Counted from the first letter of the stretch, positions 16,879-25,985 are shown. The stretch is DNA of 64,000 nucleotides from WTAW01 sp964406575 (GCA_964406575.1 CAYOSH010000002.1:124001-188000); one strand, 5' to 3'. Numbers and translations are program-made. The notes: a model not told the origin generated them from the letters alone.

Positions 16879-18347
16879 AACAGACACATTTGGTTTTTAT
16901 CTTGGTCCTGCTGATGTCAGGGATCCTGTGTGCCCAAGATAAATCCGTCTTCGATGATTATTTTGTCGATAAAACGATGCGTGTGGATTATATGCACATC
17001 GGTGACGCCAAGGAAGAAACAGTAACCATCGACAGGATCTATGAACAGGGCATCTGGGCCGGAAGCAAACAAAACCTCGTCGACAGCCTTAACTATGGCC
17101 GGTATTGCATCAAGATCTATGATTTATCTTCTGGACAGCTTCTGTTCTCTAAAGGATTTGACAGCTATTTTGGAGAGTACAAAACAACGGATCTGGCTCT
17201 CAAGGGCATCAAGCGCACATACCATGAGAGTGTGCTCCTCCCCTATCCGAAGAGCAAAATCAAGTTTTCCTTTGAGGTGAGAGACCGAAAGAATATTCTG
17301 CATTCGCTCTTCACACAAGAGATCAACCCTGCCTCTATGGGTATCATAAAGGAGCCGCTGGATGAGGGAGTGACCGTGTTCGAGCTTTGGAAAGGTGGAG
17401 ATCCGCATGTGAAAGTGGACCTGGCTTTCATCGCAGAGGGATACACCCGCGATGAAGAAGCAAAGCTCAAGTCAGACCTTCAAAGATTCTTCGAAGTGTT
17501 CTTCCGGCACGAACCTTACAAAAGCCTTAAAAATGAATTCAATGTCTATGGCGTTTTCAAACCATCGCAGGAGAGCGGGTGTGATGAGCCCCGCCATGGC
17601 ATTTTCAAGAATACCGCGTTGAATGCCACCTTCAATTCGCTGGGTTCGGAGCGGTACCTTCTGACAGAGGACAACAAGTCTCTTCGCGATATCGCGGCGC
17701 ACGTGCCCTATGACACGCTCGTCATCATGATCAATCAGGATCGATATGGCGGGGGTGGGATCTACAACCTCTATTGCACATTTACGGTTGATAATCAGTG
17801 GCATGAATACCTTCTTGTGCACGAGTTCGGGCATTCCTTCTCTGGGCTTGCCGATGAATATTACACCTCTTCTGTGGCATACAACGAATTTTATCCTCGG
17901 GGGATCGAGCCTATGGAACCCAATATCACAGCATTGCTCGATCCACAGAACATCAAATGGAAGACCTTTGTCACACCCGGCATAGAAATTCCTACTCCAT
18001 GGGAGAAAGAAGCGTTCGACAGAATGGATAACGAGTACCAGAAAATCCGTCAACAGATCAACGAAAAGATTGCCCGAATGAAGAGGGAAGGCGCTCCAAA
18101 AGAGGCGGTGGCCAAAGCGGAGGCTGAATCAGAACGGCTCTCCAAACAGCATGCTGATAAAATGGACGCCTACCTCGCAAAAAGTGTGTTCAAGGGAAAG
18201 GTAGGAGCTTTTGAGGGTGCCGGCTATTCCTCTGAGGGAATGTATCGACCGATGCTGGACTGTATCATGTTTTCCAAGGGAGCAAAACCCTACTGCAAAG
18301 TCTGTGAGCAGGCCATTATTAAGGTTATTCGACAATACACTGAATAG
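16875..18347 (+). CDS. Secreted M64-family metallopeptidase
   Basis: This 490-residue protein has a signal peptide (residues ~1-20, cleaved near LCAQ). The N-terminal region (residues ~25-150) looks like the beta-sandwich M64_N domain. The peptidase domain carries HEFGHSFSGLADEYY with zinc ligands H316 and H320, E317 as general base, and the downstream acidic residue typical of M64 (IgA-protease-like) enzymes. Near residues 390-440 lies a charged helical insertion (REGAPKEAVAKAEAESERLS) that may be a coiled coil. It is translationally coupled to agmatinase; an M20-type peptidase gene follows 72 nt later. The pattern suggests extracellular protein degradation feeding amino acid catabolism (inference). 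Confidence 0.88.
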   Translation: MKQTHLVFILVLLMSGILCAQDKSVFDDYFVDKTMRVDYMHIGDAKEETVTIDRIYEQGIWAGSKQNLVDSLNYGRYCIKIYDLSSGQLLFSKGFDSYFGEYKTTDLALKGIKRTYHESVLLPYPKSKIKFSFEVRDRKNILHSLFTQEINPASMGIIKEPLDEGVTVFELWKGGDPHVKVDLAFIAEGYTRDEEAKLKSDLQRFFEVFFRHEPYKSLKNEFNVYGVFKPSQESGCDEPRHGIFKNTALNATFNSLGSERYLLTEDNKSLRDIAAHVPYDTLVIMINQDRYGGGGIYNLYCTFTVDNQWHEYLLVHEFGHSFSGLADEYYTSSVAYNEFYPRGIEPMEPNITALLDPQNIKWKTFVTPGIEIPTPWEKEAFDRMDNEYQKIRQQINEKIARMKREGAPKEAVAKAEAESERLSKQHADKMDAYLAKSVFKGKVGAFEGAGYSSEGMYRPMLDCIMFSKGAKPYCKVCEQAIIKVIRQYTE

Positions 18348-18419
18348 TCTTGTTGAATAGAGCTTGGCAGCCTTAGGATGATCCATTGCCTGATGGTTTC
18401 CTCATAAAGGAGTTAGAGA

Positions 18420-19664
18420 ATGGTGAAGGAAAGGTGTTTTATAAGGCTGGTTGTTATCTGTTGTGTTTGCGTTGGCGGCTTGTTCGGCGACAGCGATGAC
18501 TCTCTCTTTAAACATGAAGTGGCAAAGTCTCCTCTGACTCGAGCGGTCTTCGTTTTTTTAGAATCAAACAGGGAAAAAGTAATCGAGGAATGGATCCGTC
18601 TTACAGAAATCCCCTCGCCGTCAGGGCATGAAGAGAAAAGGGCCGAATACATGTGGACGCAGTTCCAGGATGCGGGATTGGAAGATGTCCACAGAGATGA
18701 ATTTGGGAATGTGATCGGGCTTTGGAAGGGAGAGTCCGGCGGAAAGAAGATCCTTCTGTCCGCCCATATGGATACTGTATTTCAAGATGTCTGGGAGATC
18801 AAGGTGAGGAGAGAAGCCAATGTTCTCAAGGCTCCGGGTATAGGTGATGACACCGCCAGTCTGATCAACCTTCTCTGGTCCGTACGGGCATTAAAACACG
18901 CAGGTTTTCAACCCCAAAACACCTATTATTTTCTAGCCACGACCGGCGAGGAAATTGGCTTTGTTGGAATGGAGAAATTTCTCGATAAAATAGAGGAGTC
19001 GTTTGATCTCGTACTGGCTTTGGATGGAGATCTGGGCAAAGTGCATTACGGAGCCCTGGGTTTCGGGGGAGGCCGGATCACTTTCAGGGGTCCGGGAGCC
19101 CATACAATGCAGAGTCGCGGAGTGCCTGATCCGAATCTTGCGGTGGCCAAAGCGATCGATCAGATTTACAATATCCCCTTGCTGTCAGAACCCATTGAGA
19201 AATGGACAGTCATTAACATCGGTATGATCGGTGGCGGGAAAGTCAGTAACGCCGTCTCCCAGGAATCCTTTTTTTCTGTGGACCTCCGTTCTGCCGATCA
19301 GTCCGAACTCGAGAGGGTACAAGCGGAAATTGTCCGCATCTGCCAGGATGTCTCGAGCGCAGTCGGGGTGGAGGTGGAGTTGAACCTGAATGACCGCTCA
19401 AGAGCCTATCAAATACCCAATGCGCGGAAGTCCTTTCTGGTCAAAACAGTTCTCGATATTCTTGACTATCTTGATGTCAAGGACGTTGAGGCAGACCCTT
19501 TGGGTTCCACCGAGGCGAATGTGGGGATAGCGAGAGGCATTCTCTCTGTCAATCTCGGAAGAACCTACGGCCGGTACAAGCACAGCTTGAGAGAAGAAGC
19601 GGATATTGACGGTCTATTTCTTGCAATGAAACAAATCCTTTTTCTGATGATCTGCCTCGATTGA
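18420..19664 (+). CDS. Exported M20-family peptidase (PepT-like)
   Basis: This 414-residue zinc-dependent aminopeptidase or carboxypeptidase has a probable signal sequence (VVICCVCVGGLFG). M20 motifs are in order: SAHMDTV (zinc H and D), GIGDDTAS, TTGEEIG with the catalytic glutamate, then a dimerisation domain starting around FGGGRITFRGPGAHTM, and late ligands in STEANVG and KHS. This layout is closest to tripeptide aminopeptidases. It lies 72 nt after the M64 peptidase on the same strand and is probably co-expressed. The ribosome binding site AAAGGAG precedes the ATG. Confidence 0.85.
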   Translation: MVKERCFIRLVVICCVCVGGLFGDSDDSLFKHEVAKSPLTRAVFVFLESNREKVIEEWIRLTEIPSPSGHEEKRAEYMWTQFQDAGLEDVHRDEFGNVIGLWKGESGGKKILLSAHMDTVFQDVWEIKVRREANVLKAPGIGDDTASLINLLWSVRALKHAGFQPQNTYYFLATTGEEIGFVGMEKFLDKIEESFDLVLALDGDLGKVHYGALGFGGGRITFRGPGAHTMQSRGVPDPNLAVAKAIDQIYNIPLLSEPIEKWTVINIGMIGGGKVSNAVSQESFFSVDLRSADQSELERVQAEIVRICQDVSSAVGVEVELNLNDRSRAYQIPNARKSFLVKTVLDILDYLDVKDVEADPLGSTEANVGIARGILSVNLGRTYGRYKHSLREEADIDGLFLAMKQILFLMICLD

Positions 19665-19844
19665 TCCTCCCTAGAAAAACGGGGATTTCTGACCAAAACA
19701 TGCACTGTTTTGAATCGCTTTGGGCATCATTGATTCTTTCAGTTTGCCAGATGATATTCCTGGCATTCCGTTTCTGCTGGGATGGCGTTTAGTCGCCACA
19801 GAATCGCGCTGCCATAGATTTGTGGAGTTGGCATAAGATAGGGG

Positions 19845-20303
19845 TCAGATCAGCTTTACGATTTTTTCAAGCCCGTGTGAATCGAAAGTGGAAAAGGCGT
19901 CGCGCGTTTGGCTGTCCACGTCCAGTACGCCCCAGGCGGTCCCTTTTTTATCCAGAAGGGGCACCACGATCTCAGCCTTGGATCGGCTGTCACACGCGAT
20001 GTGGCCCGGGAACTTATGAACATCTGGAACGATGATCGTCTCCTTCTTGCGAAGGCTGGACCAGCAGACTCCCTTTCCGCGCTCCAAAACTTGACAGGCT
20101 AGAGGACCTTGGTAAGGCCCTACGATCAGATCATCGTTCGTCAGGATGTAGAAACCCGTCCAGAAATAATGGGGCATTTTGTGGTGGAGAAGGGATGCAA
20201 TGGTCGCCATTCGGGCAATTCTGTTGTCCGTTCTCTGGAGGAGTGATTGCAGTTGGGCATAAATCCTATCATATCTGTCTGTGAGGGTGTTTTGGCGGAT
20301 CAT
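19845..20303 (-). CDS. msrC: Free methionine-(R)-sulfoxide reductase (GAF domain)
   Basis: This 152-residue single GAF-domain protein should reduce free methionine R-sulfoxide. All three catalytic cysteines of the E. coli enzyme are present with identical spacing (C70, C80, C104; 10 and 24 apart). They lie in PLACQV, KGVCWSS and HIACDSRS. The GFYIL and VGPYQGPLAC blocks are also typical. A perfect 13-bp tandem repeat lies directly upstream (20324-20349). It is monocistronic and converges on the M20 peptidase gene. It fits oxidative-stress repair. Confidence 0.88.
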   Translation of the reverse strand: MIRQNTLTDRYDRIYAQLQSLLQRTDNRIARMATIASLLHHKMPHYFWTGFYILTNDDLIVGPYQGPLACQVLERGKGVCWSSLRKKETIIVPDVHKFPGHIACDSRSKAEIVVPLLDKKGTAWGVLDVDSQTRDAFSTFDSHGLEKIVKLI

Positions 20304-20323
20304 AGATCACCTCCGGTTTCTCT

Positions 20324-20349
20324 ATTAATAAGATACATTAATAAGATAC
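20324..20349. repeat. Tandem 13-bp repeat ahead of msrC
   Basis: ATTAATAAGATAC occurs twice in direct contact, 21 bp upstream of the minus-strand start at 20303. It could be an operator or a slippage product. Confidence 0.6.
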
Positions 20350-20401
20350 GATGTCCAGGAATGTAACACTGCCCCTTCCCCGAGTCAATATTTAATCCTG
20401 T

Positions 20402-20482
20402 TGCATAAACATCCCTGAATCCGTGACCGTATGAACACACGTTTCGTTATGGAGTGTCCCAATTGAGTGATGGAGAAAACAG
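20402..20482 (-). repeat. Dispersed repeat R1, copy C (inverted)
   Basis: Its reverse complement runs GTTTTCTCCATCACTCAATT, GACACTCCATAACGAAACGTG, TTCATACGGTCACGGATT. It lines up almost base for base with 3015-3080 of copy A. Confidence 0.7.
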
Positions 20483-20953
20483 TCTCATCGAGCACATTTT
20501 TTTATTTTCTTTGAATTGGGGACGAAATATCCCCTTTTTCTTGTCAAAATACTAAGAATTTAACTGATATGAGAATTTATGTTGTATAAAAGAGGGGGGG
20601 AAGTGCGGGCTGTTGTCAGCAAAAGGGGGGTTGATGATGGGAACCAAAAAAGGTGGGGGCTCTCTCCAGCCCGCAAAAAAAGAGCCATTTTCATTATAGC
20701 AAAAAAAATACAATTGTAAAGAATAATTTTAAAAAAATTATAATTTTTAAATTTTATTAAAATATATCTTTTAAAACTTCGTTCCTTTATCTTGTAAAGG
20801 TTCAATCCATGCGCGTTTTTGAGGAGGATATTTGGGAAGAGAAGGCTCTGTTCTGTGATCTCCTTCAAAAAAAAAGAACAGTTGTAAGATCGAGTTCTGG
20901 GAGTCAGAGATTGTCTTGTTGTGGCGATAATGATGCGCTGTACAGGATTTTTT
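20483..20953. other. AT-rich intergenic region without gene
   Basis: Long A and T runs and short G runs (for example at 20590-20660) occur, with no credible ORF. A few possible hairpins exist around 20655-20690 but none is convincing. Confidence 0.45.
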
Positions 20954-20972
20954 AGAGAAATATCTTGACATT
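20954..20972 (+). promoter_or_regulatory. 19-bp element shared by two promoters (copy 1)
   Basis: AGAGAAATATCTTGACATT matches AGAGAAATGTCTTGACATT at 23885-23903 in 18 of 19 positions. It contains a perfect -35 TTGACA (20965-20970) about 115 nt upstream of the small-protein gene at 21085. The -10 is not convincing. Confidence 0.45.
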
Positions 20973-21084
20973 ATCCCTGTTTTTTATAAAAATCGTCACA
21001 AGACCGATTCAATCGGCTCATAGATCTCTTTTGAAGCGGATTGCGTAACGAGTAAAGCTATTAAATTTTTTGGAGGTAAAATAA

Positions 21085-21282
21085 ATGGCATACGAATTCA
21101 CAAATTCAAAAGGTGTGAAGTATTATCTCCATTTTAAGGATGTAAACCTAAAAGGGGGGAGACAGCAAAGAATTTACTTTTTTGCCCGGGATGTCAGAGC
21201 GGGTTCCCTGAATGCCGTCCCCGACGGTTACAAAGTGATGGAAACCCAAAGAACAGGGATGCCCATCCTGAAAAAGAAATAG
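21085..21282 (+). CDS. Conserved small protein of unknown function (65 aa)
   Basis: This 65-residue basic protein starts MAYEFTNSKGVKYYLH and ends RTGMPILKKK. A strong ribosome binding site (TGGAGG) precedes it and a strong terminator follows, so it is a real, separately expressed gene. From memory, short proteins of this form (with RIYFFAR and VPDGYKVMETQRTG) occur in several anaerobic bacteria and archaea, without known function. It has no cysteine, no membrane segment and no nucleic-acid motif that I can name. Confidence 0.7.
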   Translation: MAYEFTNSKGVKYYLHFKDVNLKGGRQQRIYFFARDVRAGSLNAVPDGYKVMETQRTGMPILKKK

Positions 21283-21298
21283 TCATCTCCGGATGTGA

Positions 21299-21328
21299 GG
21301 GAGCAGCCTCTGGATTGAGGCTGCTCCC
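21299..21328 (+). terminator. Intrinsic terminator after the small protein gene
   Basis: The hairpin has a perfect 12-bp stem (GGGAGCAGCCTC / GAGGCTGCTCCC) and a 6-nt loop. A modest T-rich tail (ATTATTTCTTT) follows. Confidence 0.75.
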
Positions 21329-21570
21329 CCGATCATTATTTCTTTACTGAAGTCTAGCCGCGCTTTTTTCTACTTCTTTACCTCTAAAAGTGTGTTGGGT
21401 GGTGTCTTTGTTTGCCTGGTTTTTCCCAATTTCATCTGATGGCCTCCGACTTTCTCCGATCATTCCAGGGAGGGGTTTCGTGTTTTTTGATTTGAAGTGT
21501 GCAGGGGCCACATGTCCTTTATAGGCTACAAAAAGCAACCAAAGATTTCTACTTTTCAGGGTGAGCAGGC

Positions 21571-21586
21571 TGGCATATTTTTTGCA
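21571..21586 (+). promoter_or_regulatory. Sigma-54 promoter of the FecR-like gene
   Basis: TGGCATATTTTTTGCA has GG-N10-GC spacing. It ends 26 nt before the ATG, so the leader is very short (about 15 nt) but leaves room for GGAAAGGAGGAAG. Confidence 0.75.
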
Positions 21587-21612
21587 TTAGTGAATAGCGG
21601 AAAGGAGGAAGA

Positions 21613-23787
21613 ATGAGAAAGCTACTGTTTTTTTTCACAGGTATTTTGCTTTGCCTTTCCCTCTTCGTCTATTCAGATAATGCTGCTGATTACTATGACT
21701 ATAGCTTGGCGCGGATGAGTTATGTTACAGGTGACGTGTTCATCGAGAGAGCCTCTGATTTGGGCTTCGAGCAGGGAACAGTCAATCTGCCCGTGGCCGA
21801 GAATGATAAGCTCGGCACCAGAGATGGAAGGGCAGAAATCCATTTTGGCAGGAAAAACTACCTGAGGATCGATAGCAATACACAGGTCGATTTTGCCGCT
21901 TTGCCCAAAAGAGGGGATGACCGGACCACGCTCAATCTGCTCTCAGGCAATATCTATTTGAGAGTGAATTTTTTGGGTCGAGAGAAGGATTTTGCAATCA
22001 ATACACCCGATGCTTCTTTCTATATCCTCGAAGAGGGGCTTTACGGATTGAGGGTTGTGGAAAACAGCGAGACAGAAATTTGGGTTGTAGAGGGTGCTGC
22101 CGAAGCTGCGGGCGAAGGAGGCTCAGTCCTTGTGAAGTCCGAAGAAAGACTGGTGGCAGCGAATGGTTTCTTTCGTTCTGGTCCAGAATATATGTATGCC
22201 AGTTATAGCGACAGTTTTGCTGACTGGAATCGTTCTCGGGATGATCTTCTCAACCGGCCTGTTCAGCGGACATATCTTCCCGCTGAACTCAATGAATATG
22301 AATCAGAACTTGCTTCTAGTGGAGATTGGGTCAATGAGAGCTCGTACGGGTATGTCTGGGTGCCACGAGTTTACCATCACACCTGGCGGCCCTATTATTA
22401 TGGGAGATGGCTGTGGTACCCGGCCTGTGGCTGGACCTGGGTTCCCTACGCCAGCTGGGGATGGTGTGTCAGCCATTACGGCCGATGGCACTGGCGGTTT
22501 GGCTTGGGGTGGTACTGGATCCCGACTTGTTCTTGGGGCCCTGCATGGGTTCACTGGTACTCTGGATACAACTACCTCGCGTGGTGTCCGGTCAGCTATT
22601 ATGGCTATCCTGTTGTCGTTCAGTACAACACTTTTTATGGGCGTTGGAGAGACCGCTACTACCCCGTAGATTCAAGAGCTCTGACAGTCATCCATAAGAA
22701 TCAGCTTCAAGCACCTCGGATATCGAAAGTGGCCCTGTCGCAGAACCACGCAAGCCGTTTGGGAAAAATATCTCTCACAGCCAGTCAACCGAGTGTGAGA
22801 GCCGTTCCCCAAAGGAGCGGACTGATAAGTCAGAGAGCATCCAAGGTTCTTGCCAGGTCGAATATACGGAACGTTGGCAAACGTTATTCCTCAACACCAG
22901 ATATCCGGTCCGCGTCACAAGGCCACACGTCGAGAATCACAGGTTCTCCCACGCAATCCTCGGTCTTAAGGTCAGGAGAGTCCGGGAATTCGCAAAAGCC
23001 TATCGGCCGAACTTCAACAGCATCCTCCAGGACTGCAGTTTCTTCAAAATCAGAAAGGACGCCGACACCGGGGGCGTTTCGTTCGTCGACATCCTCTGAG
23101 AGCACGCGTGCGAGGACTGCCATCAAGACATATCCCTCAAGGCCCATATCCTCTGTCCGGTCCCGATCCTCCATGGGATCAGGTCGGACATCCAGGTCTT
23201 CTGTCGCGTATCCTTCTCGAACGGATATAAAAGACTCAGTGAGGTCAAACCATCCAAAAGCCTATCAGTACAGCGACTCCTCCTCGAGTAAGACCTATCA
23301 GTCAAGGATTCAGTACTCATCGAGTTCACGCTCGAGCTCGCCCTCCGTTAAAGGCTATCCGTCACGGTCGTCCTATTCGTCTCGCAGGTCCTCTACAGAG
23401 GAGAGCAACACCTCTTTGTCCCCGGCAAGAAAAGACTATAGCTCGCCCTATTCACCCCGCACACGCTCAGGTTACAGCACTTCATCTCGTTATGGGCCAT
23501 CTTCCTCCCGGACAATGCGATCATCGTCTTCGTACAGGTCATCATCTTCGTACAGGTCCTCACCCCCGAGCTCCTCAAGAGAGACCATCTCGTCCTCCAG
23601 GTCCTCCTCTCCATCCCGCAGCTCGAAGAGTTACACAAGGAGCAGCCGGTCTTCGTCCACATACCGATCGTCCCCGAGCAGGGTCTCCTCACCGCGCACG
23701 TCTTCCTCAAATAAAAGCCAAAGCTCGGGCAGTGCAAAATCCAGCCGGCGTGTGTCATCGAGTTCTTCCAGAGGCAAAAGGAAATAA
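21613..23787 (+). CDS. FecR-domain, Trp/Tyr-rich, Ser/Arg-rich exported protein
   Basis: This 724-residue protein has a signal peptide (residues ~1-21) and three parts. Residues ~35-185 form a FecR-like beta domain (SYVTGDVFIERA, then an INTPDASFYI strand). Residues ~237-343 are extremely rich in tryptophan and tyrosine, with repeats such as YGYVWVP, GRWLWYPACGWTWVPY and WYWIPTCSWGPAWVHW, as in DUF6600-type proteins. Residues ~360-724 are low-complexity, dominated by serine and arginine. No catalytic motif is visible. The gene has its own sigma-54 promoter and ribosome binding site AAAGGAGGAAG. A surface or periplasmic structural role is likely but unproven. The basic tail might bind nucleic acid or acidic polysaccharide. 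Confidence 0.75.
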   Translation: MRKLLFFFTGILLCLSLFVYSDNAADYYDYSLARMSYVTGDVFIERASDLGFEQGTVNLPVAENDKLGTRDGRAEIHFGRKNYLRIDSNTQVDFAALPKRGDDRTTLNLLSGNIYLRVNFLGREKDFAINTPDASFYILEEGLYGLRVVENSETEIWVVEGAAEAAGEGGSVLVKSEERLVAANGFFRSGPEYMYASYSDSFADWNRSRDDLLNRPVQRTYLPAELNEYESELASSGDWVNESSYGYVWVPRVYHHTWRPYYYGRWLWYPACGWTWVPYASWGWCVSHYGRWHWRFGLGWYWIPTCSWGPAWVHWYSGYNYLAWCPVSYYGYPVVVQYNTFYGRWRDRYYPVDSRALTVIHKNQLQAPRISKVALSQNHASRLGKISLTASQPSVRAVPQRSGLISQRASKVLARSNIRNVGKRYSSTPDIRSASQGHTSRITGSPTQSSVLRSGESGNSQKPIGRTSTASSRTAVSSKSERTPTPGAFRSSTSSESTRARTAIKTYPSRPISSVRSRSSMGSGRTSRSSVAYPSRTDIKDSVRSNHPKAYQYSDSSSSKTYQSRIQYSSSSRSSSPSVKGYPSRSSYSSRRSSTEESNTSLSPARKDYSSPYSPRTRSGYSTSSRYGPSSSRTMRSSSSYRSSSSYRSSPPSSSRETISSSRSSSPSRSSKSYTRSSRSSSTYRSSPSRVSSPRTSSSNKSQSSGSAKSSRRVSSSSSRGKRK

Positions 23788-23886
23788 ACAGACAGGTTAA
23801 TTTTCTGCTTTACATTTCATGCCTTCAATGGTATAAAGTATCCTGCTTAAAGGAACGAGACGTGTCTCTTTTTCCGGTGTATTAAG

Positions 23887-23906
23887 AGAAATGTCTTGAC
23901 ATTTCT
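23887..23906 (+). promoter_or_regulatory. Perfect 9-bp-arm palindrome overlapping a -35-like box
   Basis: AGAAATGTCTTGACATTTCT is a perfect inverted repeat with a 2-nt centre, 34 nt ahead of the lipoprotein gene. Its left part is copy 2 (23885-23903) of the element at 20954. It may be an operator. Confidence 0.5.
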
Positions 23907-23940
23907 TTCGAGAGAGAGATGTCAATTGGAGGTATGACTC

Positions 23941-24705
23941 ATGGCAATTCGGTTATTGATTCCCTCAAATGGACGAAGCGTTCTGAACAGGGCCCCTGTT
24001 TTTCTTGGCATAACTTTTCTGGCTTTTTTATTGGTGATAGGCACTATTGCCTGTGGAAAAACAGAGGAGAGTACGGAAGAGGAGGAGCTGACTCTCAAGG
24101 AAGGGATTATTGAGTTCGAAGGGACAGTAAAGGTGGCGGTAGGAAGATACGTTTTTGTCCCCGAAGCCCGTGGGTTTGATATTATCGTTCAAGGTGATTT
24201 TGAAGGTGGGACCGAAGGACTCGTAGGCAAAGAAGTTAAAATTGCAGGGGAATATTCCCCTGAAAGACCCTCTGTTTTGATAGCCTTAACCATTGATGTG
24301 AAGAATGCGAGCGGTGGTTGGATGAATATCTTCACGAGAAGTGAGGATGTTACGTTTGCGGGCTGGATAAGTCAGCAGGGAAGGGATGAAATCTTTCCTG
24401 CTCTCGGAGATCTGGCTTACAACAAGAACGAAGGATGGGAGGGGAAAGAAAAGGCCAAGGTTTTTGGTAAATTGGAGCAGAGCGGGGATCAGTTGAACGT
24501 CGTTGTTCTTGGGGACAAGAACAATGAAGCTGGACGAATCATCGTCGATAACTTCGATGACCTAGCCGACTTTTACATCAAGAAATTGAGGCTTTTCGAT
24601 AAGTTCTGGTTCTACCTGGATGTGAAAGAAACAGTCGACTGGCAGACCCGACGCAGAACCCGAGAGCTCTTCCATGCGGATGTTCTCTTTGCAGGTCTTT
24701 ATTAG
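23941..24705 (+). CDS. Putative lipoprotein of unknown function
   Basis: This 254-residue protein has a hydrophobic segment (FLGITFLAFLLVIGTIAC) ending at a plausible lipobox cysteine near residue 38, followed by an acidic linker (EESTEEEELT). The rest appears beta-rich, with one part near residues 50-110 (EFEGTVKVAVGRYVFVPEA, VGKEVKIAGEY) resembling an OB-like fold. No catalytic motif is seen. GGAGG at 23928-23932 supports the ATG at 23941. It appears monocistronic. I do not recognise the family. Confidence 0.65.
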   Translation: MAIRLLIPSNGRSVLNRAPVFLGITFLAFLLVIGTIACGKTEESTEEEELTLKEGIIEFEGTVKVAVGRYVFVPEARGFDIIVQGDFEGGTEGLVGKEVKIAGEYSPERPSVLIALTIDVKNASGGWMNIFTRSEDVTFAGWISQQGRDEIFPALGDLAYNKNEGWEGKEKAKVFGKLEQSGDQLNVVVLGDKNNEAGRIIVDNFDDLADFYIKKLRLFDKFWFYLDVKETVDWQTRRRTRELFHADVLFAGLY

Positions 24706-24819
24706 CCAGACGCTCTAGGGTTTTAGTCATAATATTATATAAACAGAGGGCCTTCGTGAGAGAGCTCTCTTGCTATTTAAAATCACCTCTGTTCCTGTGA
24801 CCTCTCTGGTCTATCGTGT

Positions 24820-25209
24820 CTAAATCGCCTTTTTCTTTGGTGTCAATTTCTTTTTTTTTCTCACCTTGGTGAACAATGTGGACAGTGCCGCCGCGAGCAC
24901 AAGCGCAATCCCGATATATACCACTTTGACCTGATTTTCTTCGAAATGGACAAAGAGGTTTATCACGAAGCCAATCAGGACGAAAAATACAAAGACAGAA
25001 ACAGCCAGAAGGAAGTGCAACAAAATTATAGAAAAACACCCCTGGTCTTCGTCCTCTTGTTCAGTCCCAATTTCGCGATGGGCGTCTCCTGACTCCCAGT
25101 ATCGCATGCCACAAGATAGACATCTGACCTCTTGCTCAGGAATGGGGGAGTCGCAGTGAGGGCAGATTCTCATATCCGACAGAGTGCCTCTGTGTTTGGG
25201 CTCCTTCAT
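24820..25209 (-). CDS. Zinc-ribbon membrane protein
   Basis: The reading frame gives 129 residues from 25209; the internal start at residue 13 (MRICPHCDSPIP) is also likely. It has an N-terminal zinc ribbon (CPHC...CLSC), then an acidic linker, two transmembrane helices (about 62-87 and 95-112) and a lysine-rich end. Such small proteins are common and uncharacterised. It lies downstream of yjbQ on the same strand, about 70 nt away. Confidence 0.6.
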   Translation of the reverse strand: MKEPKHRGTLSDMRICPHCDSPIPEQEVRCLSCGMRYWESGDAHREIGTEQEDEDQGCFSIILLHFLLAVSVFVFFVLIGFVINLFVHFEENQVKVVYIGIALVLAAALSTLFTKVRKKKKLTPKKKAI

Positions 25210-25278
25210 CTCGCTAACTGTCTGAATCTCTTCTGGTTCACGATCAAAAGCCGAAAACGCTCAGCCCACATGGAAGAT

Positions 25279-25674
25279 TCATCCGGGGATGAGCTTTACG
25301 TACACTTTTCGGTTTCGCGGACCATCGAACTCACAGAAGAAGACACCTTGCCATGTGCCTAGAGAGGGGATGCCGTTGTCAAAAAATATATTGGCTGAAC
25401 AGCCAACCAGAGTGGACTTCATATGGCCGGGAGAATTGCCTTCTCCATGCCTGTAGGGAAGCGAATCGGGAACGATGTTTCGGAGTGCCATAAGGATGTC
25501 GGATTTTACCGATGGATCCGCATTTTCATTGATTGTGATGCCCGCGGTTGTGTGGGGGATATAAACATAGCAGATGCCTTTTTTTATTCCAGAATTTTTT
25601 ATGAGGTCTTTGACGGAAGCCGTGATATCGATAAGCTCCTCTTTGGCATGTGTCTTTATGTCCAATAGTGTCAT
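25279..25674 (-). CDS. yjbQ: YjbQ/UPF0047 family protein
   Basis: This protein of about 131 residues starts at MTLLDIKTHAKEE; an upstream in-frame ATG at 25719 adds 15 residues that are not typical. All family motifs are present: HTTAGITINENADP, HGEGNSPGHMKSTLVG and LGTWQGVFFCEFDGPR. Members form small beta barrels and have weak thiamine-phosphate synthase activity in vitro; the true role is unsettled. Length is normal for the family. Confidence 0.9.
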   Translation of the reverse strand: MTLLDIKTHAKEELIDITASVKDLIKNSGIKKGICYVYIPHTTAGITINENADPSVKSDILMALRNIVPDSLPYRHGEGNSPGHMKSTLVGCSANIFFDNGIPSLGTWQGVFFCEFDGPRNRKVYVKLIPG

Positions 25675-25755
25675 TTCGTGCGCCTTATTGGGTGAGATTC
25701 TATCCAAATATTTTAGCACAGATAAGGTTAGGAACTGAATTTTTTATTACACGGT

Positions 25756-25800
25756 GTAAACACTCTTATTTCCGTGATAAGGGCATTAGACGCAAAAAAG
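25756..25800 (+). repeat. Repeat R2, copy 1
   Basis: These 45 bp (containing CTTATTTCCGTGATAAGGG and ATTAGACGCAAAAAAG) match the reverse complement of 38431-38475 in 41 of 45 positions. Confidence 0.75.
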
Positions 25801-25944
25801 GATGCTTCCTTACACGGTTTACTCCAGCACACAATCGGATCATTCAAGAACGCTAAGAAGCATTCCTGCCATCATGGAATTTTAACTGTGTTTTGCGCTG
25901 TGTTTATGAAAAATTACCGATTATAGAAAAAATAAAGAAAACAC

Positions 25945-25973
25945 TTGACATGGGAAGAACTCCTGTATTAGAT
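25945..25973 (+). promoter_or_regulatory. Sigma-70 type promoter of the nrd operon
   Basis: The -35 box TTGACA (25945-25950), a 17-nt spacer and the -10 box TTAGAT (25968-25973) lie about 170 nt ahead of nrdD. Confidence 0.55.
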
Positions 25974-25985
25974 TATTTGAAGCTG

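Noticed and set aside
19745..19765. Possible sigma-54 element (TGGCATTCCGTTTCTGCT)
   Set aside because: The spacing between GG and GC is 12 instead of 10, and it lies between convergent genes.
23393..23758. Minus-strand frame rich in Cys and Arg opposite the Ser/Arg tail
   Set aside because: It is a direct product of the repetitive TCG/TCC/AGG codons of the plus-strand tail.
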